From Brevirhabdus pacifica (GTDB taxonomy: Bacteria > Pseudomonadota > Alphaproteobacteria > Rhodobacterales > Rhodobacteraceae), in contig NZ_PGFI01000011.1 in NCBI RefSeq assembly GCF_002797755.1, positions 930,001 to 994,000 of the forward strand: DNA of 64,000 nt. The letters are read 5' to 3'. Shown piece by piece: positions 51,712 to 61,028 of the stretch. The translations under genes and the position numbers were made by a program. How positions within the stretch are numbered: the first letter of the stretch is position 1; each line of letters starts with the position of its first letter. The notes beneath the pieces were generated by a model, which searched no databases, had not been told where the DNA came from, and saw nothing but the letters and a program-made list of their open reading frames with translations.

Positions 51712-52557
51712 ATGAAACTGGTGCGCTATGGGCAGTCCGGGCAGGAAAAGCCGGGCCTGATCGATGCCGACGGAACCCTGCGGGACCTGTCGGGACAGGT
51801 TGCCGACATCGCGGGCGACGTTCTGGGCGACGCGGGGCTGGAGGCGCTGCGCGCGCTGGATCCTGCGGACCTGCCGGTGGTCGAAGGCTCGCCCCGGTTG
51901 GGCGCCTGCGTCGGCAATGTCGGCAAGATGCTCTGCATCGGGCTGAACTACCGCGATCATGCCGAGGAGACGGGCCTGCCCATCCCGGACCACCCGATCC
52001 TGTTCCTCAAGGCCAACTCGGCCATCGTCGGGCCCGATGACGACGTGATCCTGCCGCGCGGCTCGGAAAAGGGTGACTGGGAGGTCGAGCTTGCCGCCGT
52101 CATCGGCAAGACCGCGAAATACGTCACCCCCGAGGAGGCTCTGGACCACGTGGCCGGCTATTGCGTCGCCAATGACGTCAGCGAGCGCGGCTTCCAGATG
52201 GACCTGTCGGGCCAGTGGACCAAGGGCAAGTCCTGCGACACATTCGGTCCCATCGGCCCGTGGCTGGTGACCCGCGACGAGGTGCCCGATCCCCAGGATC
52301 TGGACATGAGCGTCGACGTCAACGGCAAGCGCATGCAGACCGGCAACAGCGCCACGATGATCTTCACCGTGGCCGAGATCATCGCCCACCTCTCCGAGCT
52401 GATGACCCTGCACCCGGGCGACGTGATCCTGACGGGCACCCCGCCGGGCGTCGGCATGGGAATGAAACCGCCGGTCTACCTGAAGGACGGCGATGTCATG
52501 GAGATCTGGATCGAGGGACTGGGCCGCCAACGCCAGAAGGTCCGCGCCGACGCCTGA
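51712..52557 (+). CDS. Fumarylacetoacetate hydrolase (FAH) family enzyme
   Basis: A 281-residue protein with an N-terminal beta domain and the FAH catalytic domain: CIGLNYRDHAEETG, PILFLKANSAIVGP, WEVELAAVIGK (metal-binding acids), VANDVSERGFQ and TGTPPGVGMGMKPPVYLKDG. Closest groups are ureidoglycolate lyase and 2,4-diketo-3-deoxy-sugar-acid hydrolases; the exact substrate is not told by the sequence. GGGAGGAAG lies just before the ATG. No pathway partners are adjacent, so it seems to be a single-gene unit between two terminator-like hairpins. Confidence 0.85.
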   Translation: MKLVRYGQSGQEKPGLIDADGTLRDLSGQVADIAGDVLGDAGLEALRALDPADLPVVEGSPRLGACVGNVGKMLCIGLNYRDHAEETGLPIPDHPILFLKANSAIVGPDDDVILPRGSEKGDWEVELAAVIGKTAKYVTPEEALDHVAGYCVANDVSERGFQMDLSGQWTKGKSCDTFGPIGPWLVTRDEVPDPQDLDMSVDVNGKRMQTGNSATMIFTVAEIIAHLSELMTLHPGDVILTGTPPGVGMGMKPPVYLKDGDVMEIWIEGLGRQRQKVRADA

Positions 52558-52632
52558 AGGGATTTGCTCGGTGGACGAGCGACAAGGGGGCCTCGGCCCA
52601 GGCTTTTGCACTTTGCGTGCAAGTGGCCGCAA

Positions 52633-52661
52633 CGCCCGGAGCGCGATGACCGCTCCGGGCG
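52633..52661. terminator. Hairpin between convergent FAH and permease genes
   Basis: Perfect 11-bp stem (CGCCCGGAGCG at 52633-52643, CGCTCCGGGCG at 52651-52661) with a 7-nt loop, 24 nt before the end of the converging permease gene. No T-tract. Confidence 0.6.
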
Positions 52662-52684
52662 CCTACCCGACGGCTCTCGAAGGC

Positions 52685-53695
52685 TCAAAGCAAGGCGCCG
52701 AACCCCCAGCCCGCCAGCATCGAGCCGGAGACGGCCAGCGCCATGTAGAGTAGGAATGGCCTGATCCTCAGCACCGGGAAAATCGCCATAGCGCCCCAGA
52801 CGCTGATTGCGCCTCCCGAGACGAGGAACGCAAGCGCGGCCCCCGGCGCCATACCATGGTCCAGCATCGCCCGGGTCAGCGGCAGGGCCGCAAATCCATC
52901 AAGATAGGCAGGGGCGCCAACCAGCACGGCCAAAGGCACCGCCCACCAGCTATCGGTGCCCACGTAGGTGGAGAGTGCGCGGGGACTAAGAGCTTCGTTC
53001 AGCCAGAACTCCGCCGCGAAAGCCGGCACAAGGCAGATGACAATCAGTCGCGACGTGGCCACTGCATTGCGCCAGAAACTGCGCCGCCTCACGTCCTCCC
53101 TCCAGAAGGCGGGAAGGAACCCGGTCGGGCCGCAACCTGAGCCTTGGCAAGACGCGGGCACGAAACGAGAGCTTCGCAGCGGGCTGGAGGTCCACGCCAC
53201 AGGTGCGGCCAGTGTGGCCAAGCCGGCGAACAAGCCCAGTCCGAACGCCGCAACGGTCTTGGCCACAGCAAAGTCGAGACCAAGCGTCGCGATTGTGGCC
53301 GACAGCATCGCCGGGTCCGTGATCGGCGAGGCGAGCCAGAAGGCCATGACTGGGGCAAGCGGCACACCCGAGGCAAGCAGCCCCACCATCAGGGGCAGAA
53401 CCGTGATACCGCAGACCGGAGTGATGGCGCCCACCGCCGAGGCCGCAGCGATGGCCTTGTAGCGTCTTCCGTGGAAGACCCGGGCAACATGGGATGACGC
53501 TCCGCTCGCGCTTACCCAAGCCGCAAGGAGAATCCCCGGGATCACCAGAGGTGCGACATCCAGCAGACTATCAACCACGAACACCAGCGTGCCGAGGACA
53601 GCTTTCGGCGCGAGAATGCACACGACAAGACCGATGAGGAGTGCCGAAGCACCCGCGATGCGGCCAGAGGACGTGGACAGGATGCCTTCGGTCAT
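52685..53695 (-). CDS. Predicted permease of the UPF0718/ArsP type (DUF318)
   Basis: A 336-residue protein with about eight membrane helices in two halves and the family motif SAVGAITPVCGITVLPLMVG followed by LASPITDPAMLSATIA. Related proteins include the organoarsenical exporter ArsP, but most have unknown substrates. A Cys-containing loop (CQGSGCG) lies between the halves. It is divergent from a LysR gene, the typical layout for a regulated permease. Codon choice is less strictly G/C at third positions than in flanking genes, suggesting later arrival. Substrate unknown. Confidence 0.72.
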   Translation of the reverse strand: MTEGILSTSSGRIAGASALLIGLVVCILAPKAVLGTLVFVVDSLLDVAPLVIPGILLAAWVSASGASSHVARVFHGRRYKAIAAASAVGAITPVCGITVLPLMVGLLASGVPLAPVMAFWLASPITDPAMLSATIATLGLDFAVAKTVAAFGLGLFAGLATLAAPVAWTSSPLRSSRFVPASCQGSGCGPTGFLPAFWREDVRRRSFWRNAVATSRLIVICLVPAFAAEFWLNEALSPRALSTYVGTDSWWAVPLAVLVGAPAYLDGFAALPLTRAMLDHGMAPGAALAFLVSGGAISVWGAMAIFPVLRIRPFLLYMALAVSGSMLAGWGFGALL

Positions 53696-53697
53696 AA

Positions 53698-53719
53698 CGA
53701 TGCTCCGATATCTGCATCG
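53698..53719. promoter_or_regulatory. Candidate LysR-type operator
   Basis: CGATGC (53698-53703) and GCATCG (53714-53719) form an inverted repeat with a 10-bp spacer directly upstream of the permease start, between divergent permease and LysR genes. An A+T-rich stretch at about 53745-53775 may hold the promoters. Confidence 0.35.
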
Positions 53720-53791
53720 GTAAATGTGGAGGAGCGAAGGGCATACGTAAAACGAATAGAATATATATCAGCCATGAGGTAATCTGGTGGC

Positions 53792-54652
53792 ATGAGACAA
53801 CTCGACAGCGACCTTCTGCGATCATTTCTCGCCGTTACCGATGCCGGAAGCATTACGGGGGGCGCGCAAACCGTTCATCGCTCCCAATCGGCTGTGAGCT
53901 TGCAGGTCGGACAACTTGAAGAGCTTCTGGGCAAGCCGGTCTTCGTCCGCCATGGGCGCGGCGTAGGGCTCACCGAGGCCGGCGAGGCGCTTCTGCCCGT
54001 GGCCCGCCAGGTGGTTCAGACGCTGGATCGAACGCGTGCAGAGATCGGTGGGACGGGCCTTGGCGGCCGCCTCCGGATCGGCATCCCGGAAGAGCAGGGT
54101 GCCGAGCGACTGCCGGATATCATCGGCCGGTTCGCACGCAGCCACCCCGCAGCGGAATTGATTGTCCGATGCGCCAACAGTGCCGATTTCCCGGCCGCTC
54201 TCGTAGCCGGCAAGCTCGACATGGCCATCCACGAGGTCGAGACGGTGAAGGAGAACATGACGCTCCTTCGGGAGATTCCGCTTGGATGGGTCGGCAGTCG
54301 CGCGCACCCGGTTGCCGAGGACGGGACGTTGCCGGTGGCGCTCTTTGACCGCGCATGTTGGTGGCGCGAGGCGGCGATCAGGTCACTCGAGAACTGTGAA
54401 CGTGGCTACCGGGTCGTGCTCACCAGCGAGGGCGCAGGGGGCATCGCCGCCGCCATTGAGGCCGGTATCGCCGTCGGCCTTCTGGATTGTTCAAGTCTGC
54501 CGAAGGATCTCGTTCCGCTTACGGCCATGCCTGGCCTCGGGGAAATTCCCCCGGCGCAACTGGTGCTTGAGATAGCGGCCACATCCGTGAGCCCGCTCGC
54601 CAAGGCGATGGCGGAAGCGGTCGTCCGATCTTACAGCGAGACGATTGCTTGA
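53792..54652 (+). CDS. LysR-family transcriptional regulator
   Basis: A 286-residue regulator with the N-terminal winged helix (LRSFLAVTDAGSITGGAQTV and SQSAVSLQVGQLEELLG) and a C-terminal effector-binding domain beginning about residue 88 (GGRLRIGIPEEQGAERLPDI). It is divergent from the permease with a 96-bp gap and probably controls it. Codon use resembles the permease and differs from the flanking genes. Effector unknown. The 148 bp after its stop hold no gene. Confidence 0.88.
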   Translation: MRQLDSDLLRSFLAVTDAGSITGGAQTVHRSQSAVSLQVGQLEELLGKPVFVRHGRGVGLTEAGEALLPVARQVVQTLDRTRAEIGGTGLGGRLRIGIPEEQGAERLPDIIGRFARSHPAAELIVRCANSADFPAALVAGKLDMAIHEVETVKENMTLLREIPLGWVGSRAHPVAEDGTLPVALFDRACWWREAAIRSLENCERGYRVVLTSEGAGGIAAAIEAGIAVGLLDCSSLPKDLVPLTAMPGLGEIPPAQLVLEIAATSVSPLAKAMAEAVVRSYSETIA

Positions 54653-54800
54653 GCTCTGTGCACCCGCGAGGGAGCCCACTCCGCGAGCTTTGGTCACGCA
54701 CGGCCTCCGAAGATCTCTGGGGGAACTCCTGTTTGGCATGCCGTCGCGGTTCGATTGTCTCTGTTAGAGGCTGAGCCTCGTCCTCCCTTTCACACCCCGT

Positions 54801-55628
54801 TCAGCCCGCCGTGCCCTCCTCGTCGATCGAGACGGGGGCCGAGATCGGCCGCGCTCCGGCTGCCGCGATCGCGATCTGGCCGCGCACGGTCAGGTCGCTC
54901 AGGAACTGGAACTGGTCGCGCATATCGAAGGGGTAGGCCTTCAGCTTGAAGTGGGTCGCGAAAGGCTTTTCCGTCACGATCACCAGGATCGGCCGGTCGT
55001 AATGAAGATAGGCGCTGGTCGCCGCCACCCGCTGCAACCCCGCCCGAAGCCGCGCCGCGTCGTTGCCGGGGGCCACGTAGAAATCCGCCACGCACATCAG
55101 CGTGTGGGCCCCGTCGTTGGAATTGACGATATTCTCTTCCCAGATGCGGTCGTGGGGAACGGTGACGATATCGTCCGCCGGTGTCCGCAGCTGCAACGAC
55201 CGCAATCCGACCGAGACGACCTCGCCGTAATCCTTGTCGATGCGCACCCAGTCGCCGGGCCGGTAGGGCCGCTCGAACACGGCCACCACGCCGGCGATGA
55301 CGCTGCTGGCCAGGTCCTTGAAGGCAAAGCCGATGGCGACGCTGGCGGCACCCGCGATCACCAGGAAATTCTGCATGGTGATGTTGAAGATGATCGGGAT
55401 GATCCACAGGATCGCCACGGTCAGGGTCAGCAGGCGGATCACCGGGACCGCGCCGATCAGGTAGAGGCGGAACTGGCTCGGCCCGCGCTCGGCCAGATAG
55501 GGCAGCACCCGCCGCGACAGGTGGATCACCAGCCAGGCAATGGCGATGATCAGCAGGATGCTGACGAAATTGATGTCCTGGAAATCGTTGAGCAGCTTCG
55601 ACGCCCGCTCCTTGCTGATGTCGCCCAT
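54801..55628 (-). CDS. MscS-family mechanosensitive ion channel
   Basis: A 275-residue protein with three membrane helices. The pore helix is GAASVAIGFAFKDLASSVIA, and the beta domain follows with RPYRPGDWVRIDKDYGEV and PHDRIWEENIVN. Such channels release solutes on osmotic downshock. The ATG at 55628 overlaps the upstream gene's stop as TGATG, with GGGAGAG before it; the tight coupling suggests that the partner acts with the channel. Length is normal for short MscS types. Confidence 0.9.
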   Translation of the reverse strand: MGDISKERASKLLNDFQDINFVSILLIIAIAWLVIHLSRRVLPYLAERGPSQFRLYLIGAVPVIRLLTLTVAILWIIPIIFNITMQNFLVIAGAASVAIGFAFKDLASSVIAGVVAVFERPYRPGDWVRIDKDYGEVVSVGLRSLQLRTPADDIVTVPHDRIWEENIVNSNDGAHTLMCVADFYVAPGNDAARLRAGLQRVAATSAYLHYDRPILVIVTEKPFATHFKLKAYPFDMRDQFQFLSDLTVRGQIAIAAAGARPISAPVSIDEEGTAG

Positions 55629-56857
55629 CACATCTCTCCCACGGGAAAGCCCGCATTGCGCAGACCATCGTGGACGGTCGGATAGGCCTCGGGCCGGACC
55701 GCGATGCGATCCTGCGCGTCCCGGGTCGCCAGCCCCGCCCGCAAAAGCGCGGGCACGGCAACGGAACGCCCGACCACCGGCAGCGTGTGGCGCAGCATCT
55801 CGGCCGTCAGCGGCCCATGCAGCATCAGCGCATGCAGCACCAGCAGCGTCTCCTGCCCGCCGCGCGAGGGCAGGGTGCCGTCGTCAAGGGTGGCCACCCA
55901 GACGGTCGTCTCATCCTCGGCGCGCAGGTCCTCGACCGCCGGGGGGCGGGTGCCGGACCCGTCGCCCTCGTGGCCATCACCGCCGTTTTCTGCCCGCTCC
56001 TCGCTCTCGGCCAGGTCGCGGCCCGTGCGCAGGCCCTGGCGCCAGATGTGCCAGGCCACCCAGGGGATGCCCAGGCTGCGCGCCGCCAGCTTGCGGAAAT
56101 AGTCGTTCTTGCGGTGGGCCTCGGCCTCGTCGGCGAAAACGTCGCTGCCGGTATCGACCCGGCGGAAGACGATCTGATCGTCGGCCTCCCCCTCGTCGCG
56201 GGCAAGATGCATGAACCAGGCCGCCAGGCGCGGCGCGTCGAAGGGCTGGAAGGTCAGCGCCGGCGGCAGCAGGGCATCGGCGCCGAACACCGACGCCAGA
56301 AACCGCCAGGCCCAGCTGTTGCAGCCGACCAGAACCAGCCCCGGCGCCTCGTCGATGGCCGCCAGCAGCCGCTCAAGCAGGTCCATGCCGTCGCTGTGGC
56401 GCAGGAACCATTCCTCAAGGCGCGGGATCACGATCAGCGGGGCCGACAGGTCCGGCAACTCCAGCCTGCGCGAGTCCAGCAGGCGCGCGCGCTCGGGCGG
56501 TTCGGGCACCACGGCGCCGTTGCGCCCGGCCCAGGCCGCCAGCGTGTCGTCGGGGTCGCCCGGCGGCAGAACCACCACGCAGGCCGAGGGTCCTGGCCCC
56601 CGGGCCCAGTCCGCCAGCGTCAGCTCCAGATCCTCGCGCAGCGGGCCGGTGGGCGGGTGGGGGGCGATGCGGTCCAGCCGGTCGGCGCCGGCGCGCTCCA
56701 GGTTCTCGCCGGGCATCAGCGGGGCCTCGTCGGCCGGGCGCAGACGGTTGCGCAACCGCTCCAGCCAGCGCCGCGCGGATTCCTCGGCCGGAAGGGCGGG
56801 CCTGTCATAGGCGCCCAACTGGATGAAGGGCCGCGCGTCCTCCGCCTTCGATGTCAT
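55628..56857 (-). CDS. Unrecognised protein coupled to MscS
   Basis: A 409-residue soluble-looking protein with no signal peptide. I do not recognise a family. The middle part (SAPLIVIPRLEEWFLRHSDG and APGLVLVGCNSWAWRFLASV) resembles the strand layout of P-loop ATPases, but no Walker A is visible. The C-terminal ~100 residues (LHALMLHGPLTAEMLRHTLP, SVAVPALLRAGLATRD) look like a winged-helix domain. It overlaps mscS by TGATG. It could regulate or position the channel; nothing in the sequence proves this. Confidence 0.75.
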   Translation of the reverse strand: MTSKAEDARPFIQLGAYDRPALPAEESARRWLERLRNRLRPADEAPLMPGENLERAGADRLDRIAPHPPTGPLREDLELTLADWARGPGPSACVVVLPPGDPDDTLAAWAGRNGAVVPEPPERARLLDSRRLELPDLSAPLIVIPRLEEWFLRHSDGMDLLERLLAAIDEAPGLVLVGCNSWAWRFLASVFGADALLPPALTFQPFDAPRLAAWFMHLARDEGEADDQIVFRRVDTGSDVFADEAEAHRKNDYFRKLAARSLGIPWVAWHIWRQGLRTGRDLAESEERAENGGDGHEGDGSGTRPPAVEDLRAEDETTVWVATLDDGTLPSRGGQETLLVLHALMLHGPLTAEMLRHTLPVVGRSVAVPALLRAGLATRDAQDRIAVRPEAYPTVHDGLRNAGFPVGEM

Positions 56858-56909
56858 CCGGACTATCCCCTTTTCCCCTCTCTAGCAAATTCCCGCCACC
56901 GGGGAATAG

Positions 56910-56927
56910 TTCCGTATTTTCCGTATT
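56910..56927. repeat. Perfect 9-bp tandem repeat (TTCCGTATT twice)
   Basis: TTCCGTATT occurs twice without spacing in the 192-bp divergent gap between the MscS-partner gene and the DoeA-like gene. It stands in an A+T-rich patch. It could bind a regulator as direct repeats; no other function is apparent. Confidence 0.6.
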
Positions 56928-57049
56928 GTGGCCCTTGCAATGGCGTCGCGATTGACCGACGACTGATCCCGTGGACAGGGGAATTTCCGGCCCCGCCGGC
57001 CTCGTCCCGCCATACCCCGCACCGCCCCCCGTCACGAAAGGCGCGCCCG

Positions 57050-58231
57050 ATGACCACCTCCGAGGCGAATTTCTCGACCGCCGAATACCAGGACCGTGTC
57101 AGCCGCACCCAGGCCGAGATGGCGGCGCGGGGCCTCGATCTGATCGTGGTGTCGGACCCGTCCAACATGTCCTGGCTGACGGGTTATGACGGCTGGTCCT
57201 TCTACGTCCACCAATGCGTCCTGCTGGGGGCGGAGGGGCTGCCGATCTGGTGGGGCAGGGCGATGGACGTCTCGGGCGCCCAGCGGACGGTCTTCATGCC
57301 CTACGACCACATCCTGGGCTACGACGACAGCTTCGTGCAGAACCCTGAGAAACATCCCATGTCCGACCTTGCCGGCTGGATCGCCTACAACGGCTGGCAC
57401 CAGGGGCGGATCGGGGTCGAGCTGGACAATTACTACTATTCGGCCAAGGCGCATCTGTCGCTGCTGGACCACCTGCCCGAGGCGCGGTTCCAGGACAGCA
57501 CCGGCCTCGTCAATTGGCAACGCGCGGTCAAAAGCCCGCAGGAAATCACCTACATGCGCCGCGCCGCCCGCATCGTCGAGCGGATGCACGCCACCATCCT
57601 CGAAGAGGCCGAACCGGGGATGCGCAAGAACGACCTCGTGGCGCGCATCTATGCCACCGCGATCGAGGGGGCCGACGGCCACTGGGGCGACTACCCGGCG
57701 ATCGTGCCGATGGCGCCCTCGGGGCTCGATGCCACCGCCGCCCATCTGACCTGGGACGACCAGCCCCTGCGCCGGGGCGAGAGCACCTTCTTCGAGATCG
57801 CGGGCGCCCACCGCCGCTATCAATGCCCGCAATCGCGCACCCTCTTCTTCGGCCAGCCCCCCGCCCATTATCTCGAGGCCGAGGAGGCCGTGCTCGAAGC
57901 CACGCTGGCCGGGCTGGCCGTGGCCCGGCCCGGGGCGCTTTGCGAGGACGTGGCGCGGGCCTTCAACACCACCCTCAACGCCCGCGGGTTCGAGAAGGAC
58001 AGCCGCTGCGGCTACGCCATCGGCATCAGCTACCCCCCGGATTGGGGTGAGCGGACCATGTCCTTTCGGCGCGACGACAAGACCGAACTGAAGCCGGGGA
58101 TGACTTTCCATTTCATGCCCGCGCTCTGGCTCAACGACGGCGGGCTCGAGATCACCGAGCCGATCCTGATCACCGAGGACGGCTGCGCCTGCCTGACCGA
58201 GACCCCGCGCACGCTCTACATCAAGGATTGA
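57050..58231 (+). CDS. doeA: M24-family hydrolase, ectoine-hydrolase (DoeA)-like
   Basis: A 393-residue protein of the creatinase/aminopeptidase-P fold. The N-terminal domain has SNMSWLTGYDGWSFYVHQCV and WWGRAMDVSGAQRTVFMPYD, and the C-terminal pita-bread domain has RRYQCPQSRTLFFG and GYAIGISYPPDWGER. The two N-terminal motifs match ectoine hydrolases (DoeA/EutD), which open the ectoine ring. No doeB, eutBC or ectoine transporter genes are adjacent, so related functions (creatinase-like or dipeptidase) remain open. It sits near MscS and a sucrose-type synthase, also linked to osmotic balance. Confidence 0.68.
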   Translation: MTTSEANFSTAEYQDRVSRTQAEMAARGLDLIVVSDPSNMSWLTGYDGWSFYVHQCVLLGAEGLPIWWGRAMDVSGAQRTVFMPYDHILGYDDSFVQNPEKHPMSDLAGWIAYNGWHQGRIGVELDNYYYSAKAHLSLLDHLPEARFQDSTGLVNWQRAVKSPQEITYMRRAARIVERMHATILEEAEPGMRKNDLVARIYATAIEGADGHWGDYPAIVPMAPSGLDATAAHLTWDDQPLRRGESTFFEIAGAHRRYQCPQSRTLFFGQPPAHYLEAEEAVLEATLAGLAVARPGALCEDVARAFNTTLNARGFEKDSRCGYAIGISYPPDWGERTMSFRRDDKTELKPGMTFHFMPALWLNDGGLEITEPILITEDGCACLTETPRTLYIKD

Positions 58232-58300
58232 TGCGCCCCGCGGGCACCCCGCGCGGCGCGCGCCTCTCTCACTGTCGCGAAAATATCCCCGCCGGAGGCG

Positions 58301-58738
58301 TCAGCTCTCGATCCAGATCGTGACCGGCCCGTCGTTTGTCAGGCTGACGGCCATGTCGGCGCCGAAGCGGCCGCGCGCGACGGCAGGCCCCAGATTGGCC
58401 AGCGCATCCGCGAAGACCTCGTAAAGGTGACGGCCCTCCTCGGGCGGCGCGGCGGTGGAAAAGCCCGGCCGGTTGCCCCGGCTGGTGTCGGCCGCCAGGG
58501 TGAACTGGCTGATGACCAGCGCGCCACCCCCGGTGTCGGCAAGCGAGCGGTTCATCCGCCCCTCGGCGTCGGCGAAGATGCGCAGCCGGTGGATGCGTTC
58601 GGCCAGCTTGCGTGCCCGGGCCTCGTCGTCGCCCTGCATGGCGCAGACCAGGATCAGCAGGCCGGGGCCCGTGCGCCCGATGACCTCGCCATCGACCGCC
58701 ACCTCGGCATGGCTGACCCGCTGCACCAGCGCCCGCAT
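58301..58738 (-). CDS. dtd: D-aminoacyl-tRNA deacylase
   Basis: A 145-residue protein with full family length and both active-site motifs: [18 protein letters not shown] (the SQFTL loop) and [11 protein letters not shown] (the Gly-Pro cross-subunit motif). It removes D-amino acids, and glycine from tRNA-Ala, from mischarged tRNAs. The ATG overlaps the PfkB stop (TGATG), so it is translated with the sugar kinase. Last gene of the minus-strand run. Confidence 0.95.
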   Translation of the reverse strand: MRALVQRVSHAEVAVDGEVIGRTGPGLLILVCAMQGDDEARARKLAERIHRLRIFADAEGRMNRSLADTGGGALVISQFTLAADTSRGNRPGFSTAAPPEEGRHLYEVFADALANLGPAVARGRFGADMAVSLTNDGPVTIWIES

Positions 58739-59700
58739 CAGGCCGCGTCCAGCTCCGTTTGCCAGGGCGGGTTGGCCCCCCGGCGCGAGACCGTGACCGC
58801 AGCCGCCGCCGCCCCCAGTTCCAGCGCGGCGCGCAGGTCGGCCTCGTCCAGGCTCTCCAGCCCGGCCTTTGTCAGCTTTCCGCGCCGCGACAGCGCCGCG
58901 ATCAGGCCCGCATTGAACGTGTCGCCCGCGCCCACCGTGTCGACCACCGTTACCGGCCGGCTGGGCACCTCGGCCACCGCGTCGCGGCTGACGGCCAGCG
59001 CCCCGTCGCCGCCCCGGGTCACGAAGACCGCCGCAGGGCCGCGCGCCAGCAGGCTGCGGGCCTGCTCGACCGGGGTGCCGGGGCCCGCCAGCCAGGCCAG
59101 GTCCTCGTCCGAAAGCTTCAGGACCTGCCCCAGGGCCAGCAGCCGGTCCAGCCGGGCGCGGAAGGCCTCGGGGTCGCGGATGAACCCGGGGCGGATGTTG
59201 GGATCGAGGATCAGCGCCCGGCCGGGCGCGTGCAGGCGCAGCCAGGTCTCGATGGCGCTGCCGCAGGGCTCGGTCGCAAGGCTGATGCCGCCCGCGAAGA
59301 GCGCGGGCGTGGCGGCGTCCGGCGCCGGCAGCTCGTCGGGCGACAGGTGGCGCAGCGCCGTCTCCTCGTCCCGGAATTCATAGGTTGCGTGCCCGTCCAC
59401 CAGCCGCACGAAGGCCAGGGTGCTGGGCCGGTCGAGAAGCGGGGCCGCCGAAAGATCGACGCCGCTCGCCTCGAGGTGCTCGCGCAGCAGGGTTCCGAAC
59501 ATGTCCCGCGACAGCGGCCCGGCAAAGCCCGTGGCGACACCCAGGCGCCCCAGGGCCACGGCCGTGTTCATCACCGCGCCCCCCGCCACAGGCTGGAACG
59601 CCGCGGCGCCCTCGGCGGTGGTGGCCGGCAGCATGTCGATCAGCGCCTCGCCCAGGCATAGGATTTCCGACGGCTTCTCGCCCTGCGACGTGCGGTTCAT
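58738..59700 (-). CDS. PfkB-family carbohydrate kinase (fructokinase-like)
   Basis: A 320-residue kinase with the PfkB signatures: [13 protein letters not shown] and [17 protein letters not shown] at the N-terminus, and [17 protein letters not shown] (catalytic Asp in GAGD) near the C-terminus. It phosphorylates a sugar, most like fructose, in the cytoplasm. The ATG overlaps the stop of the zinc-ribbon gene (ATGA) and its stop overlaps dtd. A fructokinase could serve the sucrose-type metabolism suggested 8 kb away; this is inference. Confidence 0.88.
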   Translation of the reverse strand: MNRTSQGEKPSEILCLGEALIDMLPATTAEGAAAFQPVAGGAVMNTAVALGRLGVATGFAGPLSRDMFGTLLREHLEASGVDLSAAPLLDRPSTLAFVRLVDGHATYEFRDEETALRHLSPDELPAPDAATPALFAGGISLATEPCGSAIETWLRLHAPGRALILDPNIRPGFIRDPEAFRARLDRLLALGQVLKLSDEDLAWLAGPGTPVEQARSLLARGPAAVFVTRGGDGALAVSRDAVAEVPSRPVTVVDTVGAGDTFNAGLIAALSRRGKLTKAGLESLDEADLRAALELGAAAAAVTVSRRGANPPWQTELDAA

Positions 59701-60938
59701 TGAACGACCCCTTCCTGCAACGCGAGGAAGTAGCCAGCTATTCCCGCCAGGATCAAGCCCAGGATGACTGCAATCGCGATCTTGATGGCCGAGTAGGGGC
59801 GTTCGCCCTGGACGGCGCCGGTCCGGGCGTTGACCACGAAGCGGTAGGTCTTGCCGTTGTACTTGTAGGCCGCCAGCCAGACCGGCAGCAGCACGTGCTT
59901 GAAGGTCACATCCGAAACGCGCGTCCTGACCGAGGCGATCTGCTGGCGGTCACCGCCGATGTCGAAGCGCACGTCGCGGCGAATGGTGGCGTCCATCACC
60001 TGTCTTGCTTCGGCAAAACCATCCTCGGGGCCGATGGTGTAACCCTCCGAGACGAAGCCGGCCAGGTATTCGGGCGCGTAGGGTTCCAGCGCCGTCAGAT
60101 CCCAGGGCGCCAGCGCGTCGGTGAACTTCTTGGGCAGCGAGGTCGAGCCCAGGACCAGCACGTCGTCGAACCAGCGTGCGACCCGCCCCGAGACGGGCTG
60201 CCAGTTGATCCGCTGGCGCTGCACCTGGACGGGCTTGCCGTCGCGATAAGCGGTCTCGGTCACGTAATAGATCGTGCCACGCTGCCCGGTGTAACTGGAC
60301 TGGGTGTCGGCGTCGTAGGTCCAGTAGGGCACGTAGATCCCTGACATCTTGCGCCCCTTGCGGGCATAGGCCCGCAGCCCGTTCGGCGCGAACCACAGGC
60401 GGCCCAGCCAATCGGTCATCGCCGCCCGCGCCTGGCGCTCGTTCAGCTCGAACGGCAACAGCGCGCGGGGCTTGATGTGCCGGTGGGTGCCGGTGCCGGC
60501 GACCAGCGGCGTGGCACAGAACGGGCATTCCATCGCGTGCACGTCGGTGCCGAACGTGACCTGCGCGCCGCAATTGGGGCAGGGCATGACGATGGTTTCT
60601 TCCATCTCGGCCCGCTCGAGGCCCGACAGAACCCGGTCGTAATCCATCTCGGTGACCGCCCGGGCGCGGGCCTCTGGGGTGGTGCCGTCGATGGGGGTGC
60701 GATTGCCGCAGAAGTCGCAGACCATCTCGCCCGTGCCGGGGGCATAGCGCATGTCGGCGCCGCAACTGTCGCAGGGAAACCGCGTGGCCGGGGCGTTGCC
60801 CGGCGCAGGCTCGACCAGCAGGTCGGGGCTGTCGCCCGCGTCGGGGGTATTGTCGGGGGCATCCTCGGGGGGGCGCGTGCCCCAGGGGGCCGCGGGGCCG
60901 GGTGGTGGAGGCGGGGTGTCGGACGGTTTGCGGGCCAT
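59697..60938 (-). CDS. Zinc-ribbon membrane protein (YdjG-like)
   Basis: A 413-residue protein: Pro-rich N-terminus, two zinc ribbons (CDSCGADMRYAPG...CDFCG and CPNCGAQVTF...CPFCA), a middle domain (YVPYWTYDADTQSSYTGQRG) and a C-terminal membrane helix (AIKIAIAVILGLILAGIAGY). It resembles Bacillus subtilis YdjG, which with YdjH recruits the SPFH protein YdjI and PspA to the membrane. The SPFH gene lies 90 bp upstream in the same direction. It probably anchors that complex in the inner membrane. Confidence 0.78.
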   Translation of the reverse strand: MARKPSDTPPPPPGPAAPWGTRPPEDAPDNTPDAGDSPDLLVEPAPGNAPATRFPCDSCGADMRYAPGTGEMVCDFCGNRTPIDGTTPEARARAVTEMDYDRVLSGLERAEMEETIVMPCPNCGAQVTFGTDVHAMECPFCATPLVAGTGTHRHIKPRALLPFELNERQARAAMTDWLGRLWFAPNGLRAYARKGRKMSGIYVPYWTYDADTQSSYTGQRGTIYYVTETAYRDGKPVQVQRQRINWQPVSGRVARWFDDVLVLGSTSLPKKFTDALAPWDLTALEPYAPEYLAGFVSEGYTIGPEDGFAEARQVMDATIRRDVRFDIGGDRQQIASVRTRVSDVTFKHVLLPVWLAAYKYNGKTYRFVVNARTGAVQGERPYSAIKIAIAVILGLILAGIAGYFLALQEGVVQ

Positions 60939-61028
60939 GGCGTTACCTGAACTGTGACATCTCGGCCCCCCGGGGCGGGCCGGCAGGCGGGGCGGTTTCT
61001 CGTGTGCGGCCCGGCGGGGCCCGGCGTC

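Noticed and set aside
54748-54756. GGTTCGATT, resembling a tRNA T-arm after the LysR gene, considered as an integration site remnant.
   Set aside because: The flanking bases cannot form the T-stem and no acceptor or anticodon arm is present.
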